64,000 bases of DNA from Gordius sp. MW1 (GCA_964036665.1 OZ038526.1:3472001-3536000), one strand, 5' to 3'; shown: positions 45,233 to 56,392, numbered from the stretch's first letter. Translations and numbers: made by a program. Notes: a model not told the origin generated them from the letters alone.

Positions 45233-47949
45233 TTATATGTAAGTGAAGACGGTATCCTTGCTAGATTCTACGGATTGCAATTCGAGTTTGAGGGGGCATT
45301 TCAGGAGGTTGGAGAGGAGTTCTTCAGTGTAACCGAACAAGAAGTAGAGCTTACGAGGAGGCAGGTTACGTTGCACGATACCAGCCACGAATATGCGGTT
45401 GTGACGGCGCTTGATAACCACCTCCGACAAAAAGAGCTTGTGCCAGGTGCCGAGCATAAATTTGCGAATAAAGGCGTCCTCTATCGTTATGGCCCCGGCT
45501 ATGTCTGGGTCGTGGGCATCATTGAGAGTGCCTGAGAATTAGGTGTAGCAGCAATTTATATTATGCTCAGCTAGATAGAGTTGTTAAATTGCTAACTTTC
45601 TTCAACTCCAGCTACCATCTGCTCGAGTTTCTGCTCGGCCCTCGAGCATTTTTAGATGCCACCGTTCTGCCTAGTGCACCGAACAGCGAGCACATATTGT
45701 GCTAACGCGCATATTAAGCAACTCAGTGTGCGTGCTCGCGTCTGGAGTTTGAAGAAAGTTAGCAATTTAACAACGCTACAGCTAGAGGTATTGGTTGTCA
45801 TATTGCAGTTAATGGTAAAGCGGACCGAAAGCATCAGTGAAAATCTTAGGTCTAGGTGAACCATAGACTAGATAGACTGCTCATCAACGCACAAAATGTG
45901 TACCCTTTTTTCCACTATTTTGAAACGAGGATTGTAACGTTGTGAGCATATAGAAATGAGTAATTTTCGCAAATTAAATAATTTTAAAAAGGTAAATAAA
46001 AAACTAAAACCAAAACTTATCAAAAAAACTCGGGCCTTCGGCTCTTGTGGGAAGAGGGGAATGGGAGTAGGGGAACGGAAGGGGGAACTCTTCTATACTC
46101 CGTATAAACGTAGCATATTTGCTTAACAATTTATGGGCGAGAAAGGTGGGAAGGGGCGAGAGTGCCTATAGGGGGGTATTAAATGCAAAATAATTAGTTA
46201 ATTAGTTATAGGCCCTTGTAGGGGAGGGCATAGGGTAATTATCAATGTTAACCAATTTAAAAACGAAAAAAAAAAATTCGATTTATTTGGCCATTGGTCA
46301 TTTTTTCCATTGGTCAGTAGCCTGCGGACGATCAAAAAGTCATATTATCAATGGTATTAACAAGAACAAAATATTAATTTAATTAAAAAAAATAAAAATT
46401 TTGCCCTCTCCGGGATTCGAACCCACATCAGTAGAGGCATAGGCCTTTTGTAGGGGCACAGGGACCCATATCAGTAGAGGCATAGGCCCTTGTAGGGGAG
46501 GGCAGAGTGTAATTATCAGTGTTAACCAATTCAAAACAAAAAAGTTCGATTTATTTGGACAATGGTCATTTTTTTCATAGGTCAATAGCCAGCGGACGGC
46601 CAAAAAGTCATATCATCAATGTTATTAACAGGAACAATATATTAATTTAATTTAAAAAAAAATAAAAATTTTGCCCTCTTTGGGATTCGAACCCACATCA
46701 ATAAAGGTATTTGTTTACAAGCCGGCGCTATAACCCGTCATACCATGCTGGTTTTAAAATAGTAGAAGTTTTTATGTAATTTATATAGATAATGAAATAA
46801 TACCATAAATTGCATAGCAATTAAAAGTTGTGTTTTATGTTTAGAAAATCAATATATTTCATCGGTCAGTAGCCAGCGGATGGTCAAAAAGTCATATTAT
46901 CAATAGATTAACAAGAACAAAATATTAATTTAATTTAAAAAAAAAATCGTTAAAAAACAGTGAAGGGTAACGGACAACGGACAATTAAAAATCAAAAATG
47001 AGCCCATAAATTGCATAGCAATTAAAAATATTAAAGTGGGTAGATATCAAAAACAGCATTTTGAAATAAATATCATTTAAAAATACATAAAAAATAAAAA
47101 ATGTAAAATTGCGATTAAAGTTTGTTTAATAATATGGTGCCATCAATGTTTTGTATAATATTAATTTATTGACGTTTTTTTAATTTATAAACTAGTGAGG
47201 AAGGTAAATTGACTGTTATAGGGCAAAATTACAGTTTAAAATACACCAAATACACTTTTCAAAATAGCGGAAAATTAGACACACAATTACCCATATTCAA
47301 CATATGGCATGAGCAGTCTATAGTCTAAGAGGTGAACAGATTTACAAAGTAATATTATATAAACACAACTTTGGTTGGTTAAAAGCAATCTTAAGTAAAA
47401 TGTTTTATAGGTTGGCAACATTTAATTTTATCATATATTCAGTCAGCTACTGTCATAACATGAGTATATTTAATTTAGAAAACACCTAGAATCTAAGTGT
47501 CACCTTTTTATTGTTCAATTTTTGGTTAAATTTGAAAATAAGTTTGATATTAAAAAAGGGATTATTAGATATGCAGGGTCTACATGAATTCAATAATAAT
47601 TTAATAGTTGAGGTATTAAATACATTTATCAAAATCTTGCCTATTAAAAAGCTGGGGTTATTTGTGGCATGGGCAAAAATAAACCCTCTCTTTTTATAAT
47701 TATATAATAGTGAAAAGAATGTTAAAATTTGTTTAACTAAAATTATACAGATATTAAACTTCAAAGATAAAAATAATCACTTGTATTCATGGAATTCCAT
47801 GTTTTAGAAACTCCTATAAATTCAGGCCGTTGAGCTTGTTCATAAGTCAAAGGCAGCGTTTTATGAGGAGTTCTTTTGTAACGTCCTGCTTGAACTTTAT
47901 TTAAAGGTGAAATAATATGCAATTTTCTTAAGCATTGATACCAAATCAT
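45233..47949 (-). CDS. MRPS24: Mitochondrial small-subunit ribosomal protein mS24/uS3m, two exons
   Basis: Minus-strand exons are 47781-47949 and 45233-45531 (468 nt, 155 aa), joined GT-AG in phase 1. Exon 1 encodes a short basic leader with LRKLH and then LTYEQAQRPEFIGVSKTWNS, matching the TYEEAHAPHYI-to-W region of MRPS24. Exon 2 encodes IEDAFIRKFMLGTWH, then IKRRHNRIFV and YFLFGYTEELLSNLLKCPL near the C-terminus. These are the family's hallmark segments, and the length is close to the human 167 aa. The start ATG is the first in frame; a TAA lies three codons upstream. The product would be imported into mitochondria and is a component of the 28S subunit. The 2249-bp intron is filled with mobile DNA, including a MITE ending about 45 bp from the acceptor. 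Confidence 0.9.
45576..45778. mobile_element. hAT MITE (203 bp) in the mRpS24 intron
   Basis: Ends TAGAGTTGTTAAATTGCTAA and TTAGCAATTTAACAACGCTA are inverted, and the arms continue about 40 bp further. CAGCTAGA at 45568-45575 and 45779-45786 is a perfect 8-bp target duplication. Confidence 0.92.
46028..47016 (+). mobile_element. HINE-like element, shorter copy, in the mRpS24 intron
   Basis: Starts with the terminal hairpin block ACTCGGGCCTTCGGCTC, the G-rich tract and the TTTGCTTAACAATTTATGGG variant. It then goes to a few core units (about 46270-46380, 46540-46640, 46855-46930) interspersed with SINE-like pieces, and ends GAGCCCATAAATTGCATAGC at about 46999. The conserved AT-rich part of the longer copies is largely missing. 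Confidence 0.65.
46665..46760 (-). repeat. tRNA-derived SINE head, Thr(TGT)-like
   Basis: On the minus strand a tRNA-like stretch reads GCGCCGGCTTGTAAACA (anticodon-arm-like, TGT) followed by the B box GGGTTCGAATCCC and GGGCAAAATTTTTA. A D-arm-like TATGACGGGTTATAGCG precedes it. The acceptor stem is not clean, so this is a SINE head and not a functional tRNA. Truncated copies of the 3' part recur at 13.3, 13.85, 18.4, 18.6, 46.2-46.5 and 51.46 kb. Confidence 0.6.
47017..47780 (-). other. Remainder of the mRpS24 intron
   Basis: AT-rich, no element boundaries recognised. Confidence 0.4.
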
Positions 47950-48203
47950 TGAGATTTATAGCAGATGATAAAAAAATGCGTGATTGTCAATTGATAACAA
48001 CTTTAGAATTTGCAACAAATTTTAAAGCCCACAAAACGTTTTTTGATTACTATTATAATTTGCTTATAACAAATTAATTTGTAGAAAAAAAAAGAAAATA
48101 TGTTTTAATCTGGCTACTGTTGAATTTATCAAGCGCGTTGTAAGATATTATCAGTTGTCAATTGTTCTAACCATTCACCTAATTTAAGAGATTTTTTATT
48201 ATT
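47950..48203. other. Upstream region of mRpS24
   Basis: AT-rich; presumably 5' UTR and promoter of the minus-strand gene. Confidence 0.4.
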
Positions 48204-48207
48204 TACC

Positions 48208-48442
48208 TGTTGCGTTCATTGTCTTAATTGATTTAATTGACCACCAAGCATACCTCGAGGTATCACCACTATATATAATTGATTTGTTTATACCTCGCGG
48301 AGGCAACACTAAACTTAATTGATTTCAATTAATATATGTGTATATAAAGGAATTTTATATACACCAGAACAGACACTTTGTTCTCGCATACAATTTACTT
48401 TAATTGGATACTTAATAAAGTACTTATTTCTTTATCCCGAAA
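48208..48442 (+). repeat. 5' LTR of the miniature element
   Basis: Matches 49186-49419 with only a few differences. Contains CCTCGAGG, CCTCGCGGAGG, TATATAAAGG (TATA-like) and AATAAAG, which fit LTR promoter and polyadenylation signals. Confidence 0.88.
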
Positions 48443-49185
48443 TTGGTGACCCCGCATTTCCAAGGAGCCGTTTTTTTCCCTCCCCCAGAATACGCCCTTA
48501 AGCAACGGCGTCTTGGTTTTTTTTTGTGTTAAAATTATGAAATTTAGATATTGGGCACTCCTTAGTCAATCTGGCAGCCAATACAAATATTGTAAAGACA
48601 CGATCGAGCCGAACAACCAAACACGTCAACTTCTAAATATCGAAATCTGCGTGTCCGACTGCTAGCCTTCCTATCTGATTACTACTACGACAAAAAGACC
48701 TTGATGCCCTGCTACATCTCTACATAGACAACAACAAAGTCTGCCGAACGCCCAACCACTGCTGCCCAACCACTGCTCTTCGCATGGCCCTAATCGAAAA
48801 ACCCATCTCAACATCAACACCACATGGCCTCTTGCAACGAGCAAAGACTACGTTCGACAAAAACAATAACACCTACTACCAACGTTCTCACCACCGCTTA
48901 CCGGTTTAGTTGATGGACGATTGCGATTCCAATATAGATACCTCTGCCCGAGGCATGTAACTTATTAATATATTGGATAGCACCACAACGACACACACAC
49001 AACTCACACCTCGGCCACTTCACTAACAACCATGGTAGGCGGTAGAAAACTGGCTAGTATTACGATCATCCCTTACACATACTTTAAAACTGGCTAGTAT
49101 TACGAACATCCCTTACACATACTTTACATCAATTAAGAAATTTTTCAATTTTATATAACGCTCCACTTCTACGAAGGAGACTATT

Positions 49186-49419
49186 TGATGCGTTCATTGT
49201 CTTAATTGATTTAATTGACCACCAAGCATACCTCGAGGTATCCCACTATATATAATTGATTTGTTTATACCTCGCGGAGGCAACACTAAACTTAATTGAT
49301 TTCAATTAATATATGTGTATATAAAGGAATTTTATATACACCAGAACAGACACTTTGTTCTCGCATACAATTTACTTTAATTGGATATTTAATAAAGTAC
49401 TTATTTCTTTATCCCGAAA
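49186..49419 (+). repeat. 3' LTR of the miniature element
   Basis: See the 5' LTR. Visible differences are one base and one short gap near CACTATATATAATTG, plus TGAT for TGTT at the start. Confidence 0.88.
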
Positions 49420-49423
49420 TACC

Positions 49424-49785
49424 GACATTAATAATTTTAAATTAGCCAAATTATATTTTATCATTAAAATAATAAATATTCACATATTATTAATTTATTT
49501 TTGGATTTGAGTAATCTATTTGAAAAGACAACAAGTATACAATTTCCGAATGCTCTTTTAAACTCAAACAGAGCACTCAAAATTTTGTAAGGGCCCCATA
49601 TTTTTTAGTTCATACGACTAAATATAAATTATATATTTGCGCGGCATCCCAAGATTTATATGGGGAAGGGGGAGTAAAAGAGCTAGATAATGATGCGAGA
49701 CTATGATGGTTTTGTGAACTTCTTATTTTTTTAAAATTAATGTGCGACTGTCACTTTTCCTACCTTTTCTCGGTTACCCCCAATC
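49424..49785. other. AT-rich DNA
   Basis: No feature recognised. Confidence 0.4.
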
Positions 49786-49955
49786 AAGGGCGTAGTCAAG
49801 GGGGGGGGGGGGCAATGAGAGGCGGGTGCCTCCCTCACTAAATCCAAAACCTTGGCTATTAAAATTATGGCTAACATATCAAAAAAGGATCATTTTGCAC
49901 CCCCCCCCCCAATCATTATTGCCGCCTGTTCCAATGCTGGCTATGCCCAAGCCTC
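49786..49955. mobile_element. Short MITE, CATGGGCGTAGCC family, degenerate
   Basis: CAAGGGCGTAGTCAAG with a G-tract on the left, a C-tract and GCTGGCTATGCCCAAG on the right. Confidence 0.6.
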
Positions 49956-50022
49956 CAATAACTAATGTAAGCATTCAGATAACAATTTAAGTTTTAGAAT
50001 TCGTTTTATTTGTGATACAAAT

Positions 50023-50201
50023 TGTAGAGAGGTTATTGGAGCGCGAAGTGCCTCCGGGGATACATTATTTACCGATGTGTTGTCAATCAATTACCGTTAA
50101 TTGGTTGTAACTTATATATTCTTTTGATATACGTGATTTACACACTTACTATTTTTGTATCCTTTCGTAACGTGTATTAAATAATGTTCCCAGTCCTAAC
50201 A
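50023..50201 (+). repeat. 5' LTR of Gypsy fragment A
   Basis: Closely matches 58638-58815 and 63213-63392. Starts TGT and ends ACA. Confidence 0.85.
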
Positions 50202-50232
50202 GTGGCGACGTGAAGCAGAAACCTACGCGGAG

Positions 50233-50760
50233 ATGCAGAAGTATAAAATAACTGACAACACCGACGCTTTTATAACACAATTTAAGCTATTCCTAAGGAG
50301 GTGGAACAAGCACGAGGCAGACGAACAAAAAGCGGCTGTGCTACTAACCAGCCTCGAGGGGGAGGCGTTCCAATTAATATTAGAGGACCATAGACTCCAA
50401 GATTTGACAGGAATTACATACGAAGAAACTAAAAATCGGCTAAGATAATTATTCCAGAGGAATTCACGCGCCAGGGTAAAGAGGTATTTCAAAAGTGTGA
50501 CAAGGCCAGGGAGAGACGATTACGCAAATAAACTCAGGGCTGGAGCTAACAGCTGCAACTTCGGGAACGAATAATTGCAGAACAGAGTTGTTGACCAATT
50601 CATTATAGGATTGCGCGATAGAGGCTTACAGGCAAGGCTGTTGGCAGAGAATGACATCAAATGGGACCGCCTACGAGAGCTGGCGTTAACGGCCAGACGA
50701 AATGGGGGGCTAAGCACCTTGCAGGACGGGTCCGAATAAGCGTGGAGCCTAGTGGTGTGA
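50233..50760 (+). pseudogene. Gypsy gag fragment
   Basis: Encodes MQKYKITDNTDAFITQF, LLTSLEGEAFQLILEDH and ITYEETKN, then in the following part NKLRAGANSCNFGNE and FIIGLRDRGLQARLL. It is a capsid-like gag of a Ty3/Gypsy element, broken by stops at about 50447 and 50572. Confidence 0.75.
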
Positions 50761-50793
50761 CAAGAAGGGTGGCCTGGGCCGGTCCGGATTCCC

Positions 50794-51458
50794 ATGGTAA
50801 ACCATGCTTTAGATGTGTTAACAGTAGATATATATATTAATAACGAGTTATTCCAATGCATCTTCGATACCGGCGCTACGGTATCGATAATACCGGCGCG
50901 AAGATGGGCGAAGGAGATCCTACGCAACAAAGAGCCCGTCCCGACGGTGTACGTGTACGGCCACGAGGAAATAAAGATCGTAGCCAAGGTGCAAGCCGAT
51001 GTCCGAATGGGTAACACGAGGAGCTGTCGTTATTGTTAGCAGACGTAGCTGGGCCGCCGTTGTGCGTCTATTGGATTGGATCCAAGAATTCGAGCCCGAA
51101 ATCTGGCGACGAATACGGTGGAACTCGAGAGCTGCGTCGGAACGGCTCGCGGTCAATTACGTGGAAAGACCCGAAGGATACCAAGTCCGCGATCCACCAC
51201 GTGATGAAGCAATGGGATGGCCAGCTAAACGAATTCCCAAAAGCAGTCTAGGGAATAACGGTGGAAGTACCGTTAAAAGAGGGCATAGATCCCGTATTTA
51301 TCCCCTCACGAAGGGTGCCGATGGCGTGGAAGAAAGAAGTAGAAGAAGAGCTGAATAAATGGGTCAGAGACGGAGTAATTGAATCAATCGATTTCTCAAG
51401 ATGGACCAGTCCAGTGGTACCCGTAAAAAAGCGATGCGAGTCTACGATTATGCATCGA
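50794..51458 (+). pseudogene. Gypsy protease and start of reverse transcriptase
   Basis: The retroviral-type aspartic protease motif FDTGATVSII is present at about 50863-50893. Further on, GIDPVFIPSRRVPMAWK, then WVRDGVIESIDFSRWTSPVV (about 51357-51420) mark the N-terminal RT segment before the fingers domain. A stop follows at about 51037, and another frame is needed downstream. Unlike the second element, the protease active site is intact here. Confidence 0.75.
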
Positions 51459-51639
51459 TTATGCCTCTACTGATCTGGGTCCCTGTGCTCCTACAAAAGT
51501 TTTAATTGCTATGCAATTTATGGGCTCACTTTCCATTTTCCGAATGTCTTGTCACGCGCCGAATGTCTTGCACCGAATGTCTTGTCACGCTTTTTTTAAC
51601 AGTATAGATATTGCTATTATTAATTTAACTAGTTTTTAG

Positions 51640-53386
51640 CAGGGGTTTGTCCCGAACCCGAACCCCTGAACCCGAGCCGGGTAAAACCCGATGTTTTACA
51701 AAACCCGAACCCAAACCCAAACCCGAACCCATTTTAAAAAATACCCTTAAAACCCGAACCCGACAAATACAAAAAGGGGTCGGGTTCGGGTTTTTAATTC
51801 AAAAATAAATTGTGAATGGAATTGAATATCTCAGTTTTCTCTATCATGAGAATGTAATGAAACGAAGAAACCATATGATTTTAATTTCAATATTTTTATG
51901 TTTTCGGCATTTTTCATTCATTAATCAATACAAATTATCTCAAAAATTATTTGTAAGTATCATATATATAATTTATATATATTAGACTATAACTTATATA
52001 ATAATTGTAAAATACTTTAAATATATGTACTTTAACATTTAATATAAAGAAATATCAGATGTTTTATTATAATTTTAAATTTGTTTCTCACTTGTTTGTA
52101 AAATTTACTGAGGTCTAAGTAATTACACTGGACAACAAATAATGGTCTTGTGTAAATAACCGGGAAACGGTCAACATATTCCGATAGAGTTTTTTGTGGT
52201 GAACACAAATATGTTTTTCGTTGTTTTCCTATAGGTCAAGTTTTTTAAGTATTTCGATTCAAAGTTGCGAAAATGACCGTTTTTGACCCTTTTTGACGCT
52301 CAATAGAGCGATATTGAATGGCTAAAAAAAAAATTTTAAACCTCTAAGTGGTAGAACCAACTTAGGGTAAAACATTGAAAAATGATTTTTTCCCCTATTG
52401 TTTTACTTTTTAATATATATCAAAAATGCAATTAGTCCCTATGCGAAATCGCGGCTTCCTTTGAGCCTCCCTCCCTCTCTATCTAATTGGCTTATATGCT
52501 TATATAACACTATACCCTTAGTGCATGTAAGTGATTGATGAGTGTGGTGGGTGCAAGATTAGTGGGTTAATACGAACTATTCCTACTACTACGCCTGTCA
52601 TCCTCCCTCTCTACTAGAGGAATAGCTCGTATTACGCCACTACTTTTACATACCCCCACCCCCACATCATCCATCAATCACTCACATGCACCAAAAGTAT
52701 AGTGTTATAAACCCAATTAGATAGAGAGGGAGGGAGGGAGGCTCAAAAGATGCCGCTTCGCATAGGGACTAATTGAAATTTAATATATTGGAAAAAGTAA
52801 AAACAATAGGGGAAAAAATCATTTTTCAATGTTTTGCACTAAGTTGGTTCTACCACTTAGAGGTTTAAAAAAAAATTTAGCCATTCAATATCGCTCTATT
52901 GAGCGTCAAAAAGGGTCAAAAACAGTCATTTTCGTAACTTTGAATCGAAATATCTAAAAAACTTGACGTATAGGAAAAAAATGAAAAACATATTTGTGAT
53001 CACCACAAAAAACTCTATCGGAATATGTTGACCGTTTCCCGGTTATTTTTTTTGTAGACCAGTGTTATTATACAATGTTTAAATAAGAATAGGACATATA
53101 TTTTATTATTCTCTTTAGAGTCTAAAAATGGTGAAGGAAAATAACCCCATTAAACAATTGGCATGTGAATTTAATTAGGTGCTATTTAAAATTAAGTTAA
53201 CTATTCAATAATTTTTTGAAGGTAAAAATGTATTATTAGTATAATAAAATTTCTTGAACCCGAACCTGTACCCGAACCGGGTTTCAAAATTTATGCCAAA
53301 CCCGAACACGAACCCGAACCCAATTTAAAATTTATGCCAAACCCGAACACGAACCCGATTTTATTTTGGGCGGGTTCAAACCCCTG
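51640..53386. mobile_element. hAT element with perfect 8-bp target duplication
   Basis: Ends CAGGGGTTTG and CAAACCCCTG with CGAACCCGAACC arrays inside. GTTTTTAG occurs at 51632-51639 and 53387-53394. The uninterrupted site exists in the paralogous HINE-like copy at about 18240-18256. Transposase sequence is deleted. A 939-bp foldback element sits inside (52126-53064). Confidence 0.95.
52126..53064. mobile_element. Foldback element nested in the hAT element (TTA duplication)
   Basis: Starts CACTGGACAAC and ends GTAGACCAGTG. The arms (AACCGGGAAACGGTCAACAT and its reverse) run nearly to the centre, making the whole 939 bp one long hairpin. TTA flanks both sides (52123-52125 and 53065-53067), and the related hAT at 32169-33248 shows the unoccupied AATTATTATAC. 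CACTG ends and a 3-bp TTA duplication fit a CACTA or PIF/Harbinger derivative. Confidence 0.85.
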
Positions 53387-54668
53387 GTTTTTAGGTTCAA
53401 ATCCCGGTTAATTTAACCAGTTTTTGGGTTCGAAACCCGGGTTTTTTTTTGACTATTATGATTGTTCCTGTTAATACCAATGCTATTATAACTTTTTAGC
53501 CGTGCGCTGGCTACTGACCGATGGAAAAAATGACCATTGGCCAAAATGGGAATCGGAATTATTTTTTTCGTTTTTTTTGACTCTTATGATTGTTCTTGTT
53601 ACTATCATTGATAATAAGACTTTTTGGCCGTCCGCTGGCTTCTGACCAATGAAAAAAATGACCATTGGCCAAAATGTGAATCCGAGTTTATTTTTTCGTT
53701 TTTTTTTGATTATGATTGTTCCTGTTACTACTATTGCTATTATGACTTTTTGGCCGTCCGCTGGCTCCTGACCGATGGAAAAAATGACCATTGGCAAAAA
53801 TGTGAATCGAAATTATTTTTTTCGTTTTTTTTGACTATTATGATTGTTCCTGTTCCTACCATTGCTATTATGACTTTTTGGCCGTCCGCTGGCTGCTGAC
53901 CAATGGAATAAAATGACCATTGGCCAAAATGTGATTCGAAAATTTTTTTTCGTTTTTTTTGACTATTATGAATTTATATCCACTTTTACCGTGTCCTGGC
54001 TGCTGACCAATGGAAAAAAATGACCATTGGCCAAAATGTGATTCGAAAATTTTTTTTCGTTTTTTTTACTCTTATGAATTTATATCCATTTTTACCGTGT
54101 GCTGGCTGCTGACCAATGGAAAAAAATAACCATTGGCCAAAGTGAGCATCAAATTTTTTTTCCCGTTTTTTTGGCTATCATTGACTTATAGAGTATCTGT
54201 TGGTACTGACCAATGGAGAAAAAATGACCATTCGCCAAATTTTTGATTTTTTTAATTAAAAAATGTTCAAATTCAACAAAAATTTCTCCCAACAATTCTG
54301 CAAATTCTTAACATTGTGATGTTTTATAATATAATGTTTGTTAGACCCATAATCACTAAAGGCCGTAAAAACTAATGTAATACGCAACTAGATGCAAACA
54401 CTAAATCTAACCCTAACCCTTGCCTATATTACATTTTGCCTATATTACATTTTGCCTATAAATGGAAAATTTGTATAAATAATTAATTAATCATTAGGCA
54501 TTTAATACCCCCCTATAGGCATTCTCGCCTCTTCCCACCTTTCTCGCCCATAAATTGCATAGCAAATATGATACATTTATACGAAGTAAAGATGAGTCGT
54601 CCCCCCTTCCCTTCCCCCCTTCCCTTCCCTTCTCCCCTCCCCCTTCCCACGAGGGTCGAAGGCCCGAG

Positions 54669-56200
54669 TATATTTTACGCAATGATATGGTGAAAAATGA
54701 AATGATCCATTTGGACTTGTTTTGGGACAGGCTGCCTTATTAAACCCAATTGGTATTATAGGTGGGTTATTAAGATTAACTTAAGCTTTCACTCCTAATT
54801 CCTAAACATGAATCCTGTTTGAATAAATTCAACGAAAAGGTGTTATTTTTTGGTTAAAGAATAGGGTTGATTATTATTAAGAGAGCTAGGATTCAAATTT
54901 TTTCCTCGGCTAAAATCTACTTTTGCTATAATAGTGAGTTTCTCCTTAATTCTATATCTATATAAAACATTATATTAATGGTTTATAACCAAAATTTGGT
55001 TAACTATGTAAATTAAATGTACAGATAAAACATTTCTATCAATTATCAATAGGTTTACATACTGGAAACTTTACTCTATTGTGTTATTATTAATGCCCTA
55101 TCAAATGAAATAAGAGTTATAACAATTTTAGAATTCATTCTGAAAATCACCTTAAATTTATTGTTTTAATTTAAGTTATTAAGGTAAAAATACATATTTT
55201 GTGAAGATTAAGTAAATATTTATTCATAAAAACTTATTTAATGTTTAGTAACATGCAAATAAAAGTGATTTATTATAAAAGTGATTTATTATAGGCATTT
55301 TTCAAAAAAAAAAAAGCCTCCAAGTAATGTTAAAGATTTGAAATTTATCAATTCTATCGTTTTGTTTATAATTTGCTATGCTATCTAATTTTTGTTGCAA
55401 TTTATAGCATATTACATAACTCTTCAAACCAATTCTGAAACTATCTGATTAATTTTAAAACACATTCCATATATCTCTAAAAACTGGTGAAAAAACTACA
55501 ATTATATCTAAGAAACAATTCAAACGTTGGGGTGCAAGTTATATAAGATAAAAAAAAATCTTATATTTTATTTATTTTTCAAAATTAGAGTTACATATTA
55601 AAGTTAAATATGTTAAAAACAAATTTTGTTTCTGCTTGTGGCTCCTATCAGCGATTTCTAATATATATGGTACCTCAGTATAAATACAATTTTTTGTACT
55701 ATAAATATGCTATACAAGCTTTGCATCATACTTGACCGCTTGCCCAAACATTACCTAATCACATGACGAATTAATAAAAATGATGTATGAGCAAGAACCT
55801 TTACCAAACTAATCAAAAATTATTCAAATATATATATTATTAAAGCCAAAAGTATTTTTTAACCGAGATTTGGAAAGCAAGACCAATTTTTGGATTAGCT
55901 TTTTTCCTCCGATTTTGCAATCCTTTTTTAAAATTTGGATCAATCGTAAACAAGGTTATACACAATAACATAATTCATTATTAAAATAAATAATTGATTA
56001 TATTCATGAACCTAATAATCTGGTATAGGATTAGAAAAATTTTTCTACCCTTAGAAAAAGGAAAACATAAACACAATTTGTAATAGGGCTTCACCATTAA
56101 TATAAATCTAAATATTAAAACTTGCATATTAATGTTACTCTCAATATTTGTCGCACCAATAACTTACACAAGCATATTACTATTGCCCTAATTTGACAAA
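54669..56200. other. AT-rich DNA
   Basis: No gene or repeat boundary recognised. A G-tract lies at 56208-56222. Confidence 0.4.
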
Positions 56201-56392
56201 TGTTTTTTTGGGGGGGGGGGGGGTGATCCACAATACTTATTTTAAATGGGGATAAGCTATCAGAATTTCATTACATATTATTTATTCAATTTTATTGAAA
56301 TTTAAACCAAAAAGGTATAATAGTATTTATTATATGATTAAAAGTAGAGTAAAAAATTAATATTTTAGCATAAAATTTACAAATAATAATTC

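Larger units (their letters stand above)
48208..49419 (+). mobile_element. Miniature LTR retrotransposon (TRIM-like, 1.2 kb)
   Basis: Two nearly identical LTRs of about 235 bp (48208-48442 and 49186-49419), starting TGTTGCG/TGATGCG and ending ATCCCGAAA. TACC flanks both sides (48204-48207 and 49420-49423) as a 4-bp target duplication. Directly after the 5' LTR is TTGGTGACCCCGCATTT, a primer-binding-site-like sequence of the type common in metazoan LTR elements. A purine stretch (GAAGGAGA) precedes the 3' LTR. The 743-bp interior has no gag-pol frame. It must depend on another element's enzymes. Confidence 0.88.
50023..51460 (+). mobile_element. Gypsy-type retrotransposon fragment A (5' LTR, gag, protease, start of RT)
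   Basis: Starts with an LTR of 179 bp (50023-50201, TGTAGAG...CCTAACA) followed by GTGGCGACGTGAAGCAG. It then follows the same gag and pol order as the element at 58638-63392 and stops abruptly at about 51460 inside the RT region, where HINE-like DNA begins. The rest of the element, including the 3' LTR, is absent from the right side of the HINE-like copy. Confidence 0.85.
51461..54668 (-). mobile_element. HINE-like element (reverse), split by a hAT insertion
   Basis: 51461-51639 plus 53395-54668 together match, in reverse, 17096-18430: SINE-like start, AATTGCTATGCAATTTATGG (51507), GAATGTCTTGTCACGC repeats, ACTAGTTTTTAG, core units (53440-54260), conserved AT-rich part, and the terminal hairpin GTCGAAGGCCCGAG at about 54655-54668. 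The hAT occupies 51640-53386. Confidence 0.75.

Noticed and set aside
46665-46760. Functional tRNA-Thr gene
   Set aside because: B box and anticodon-like arm are present, but no proper acceptor stem or intact D arm; it is better explained as a SINE head.
51640-51760. hAT subterminal DNA as coding for a Pro/Asn-rich peptide
   Set aside because: The frame changes between copies and stops occur; it is terminal repeat DNA.
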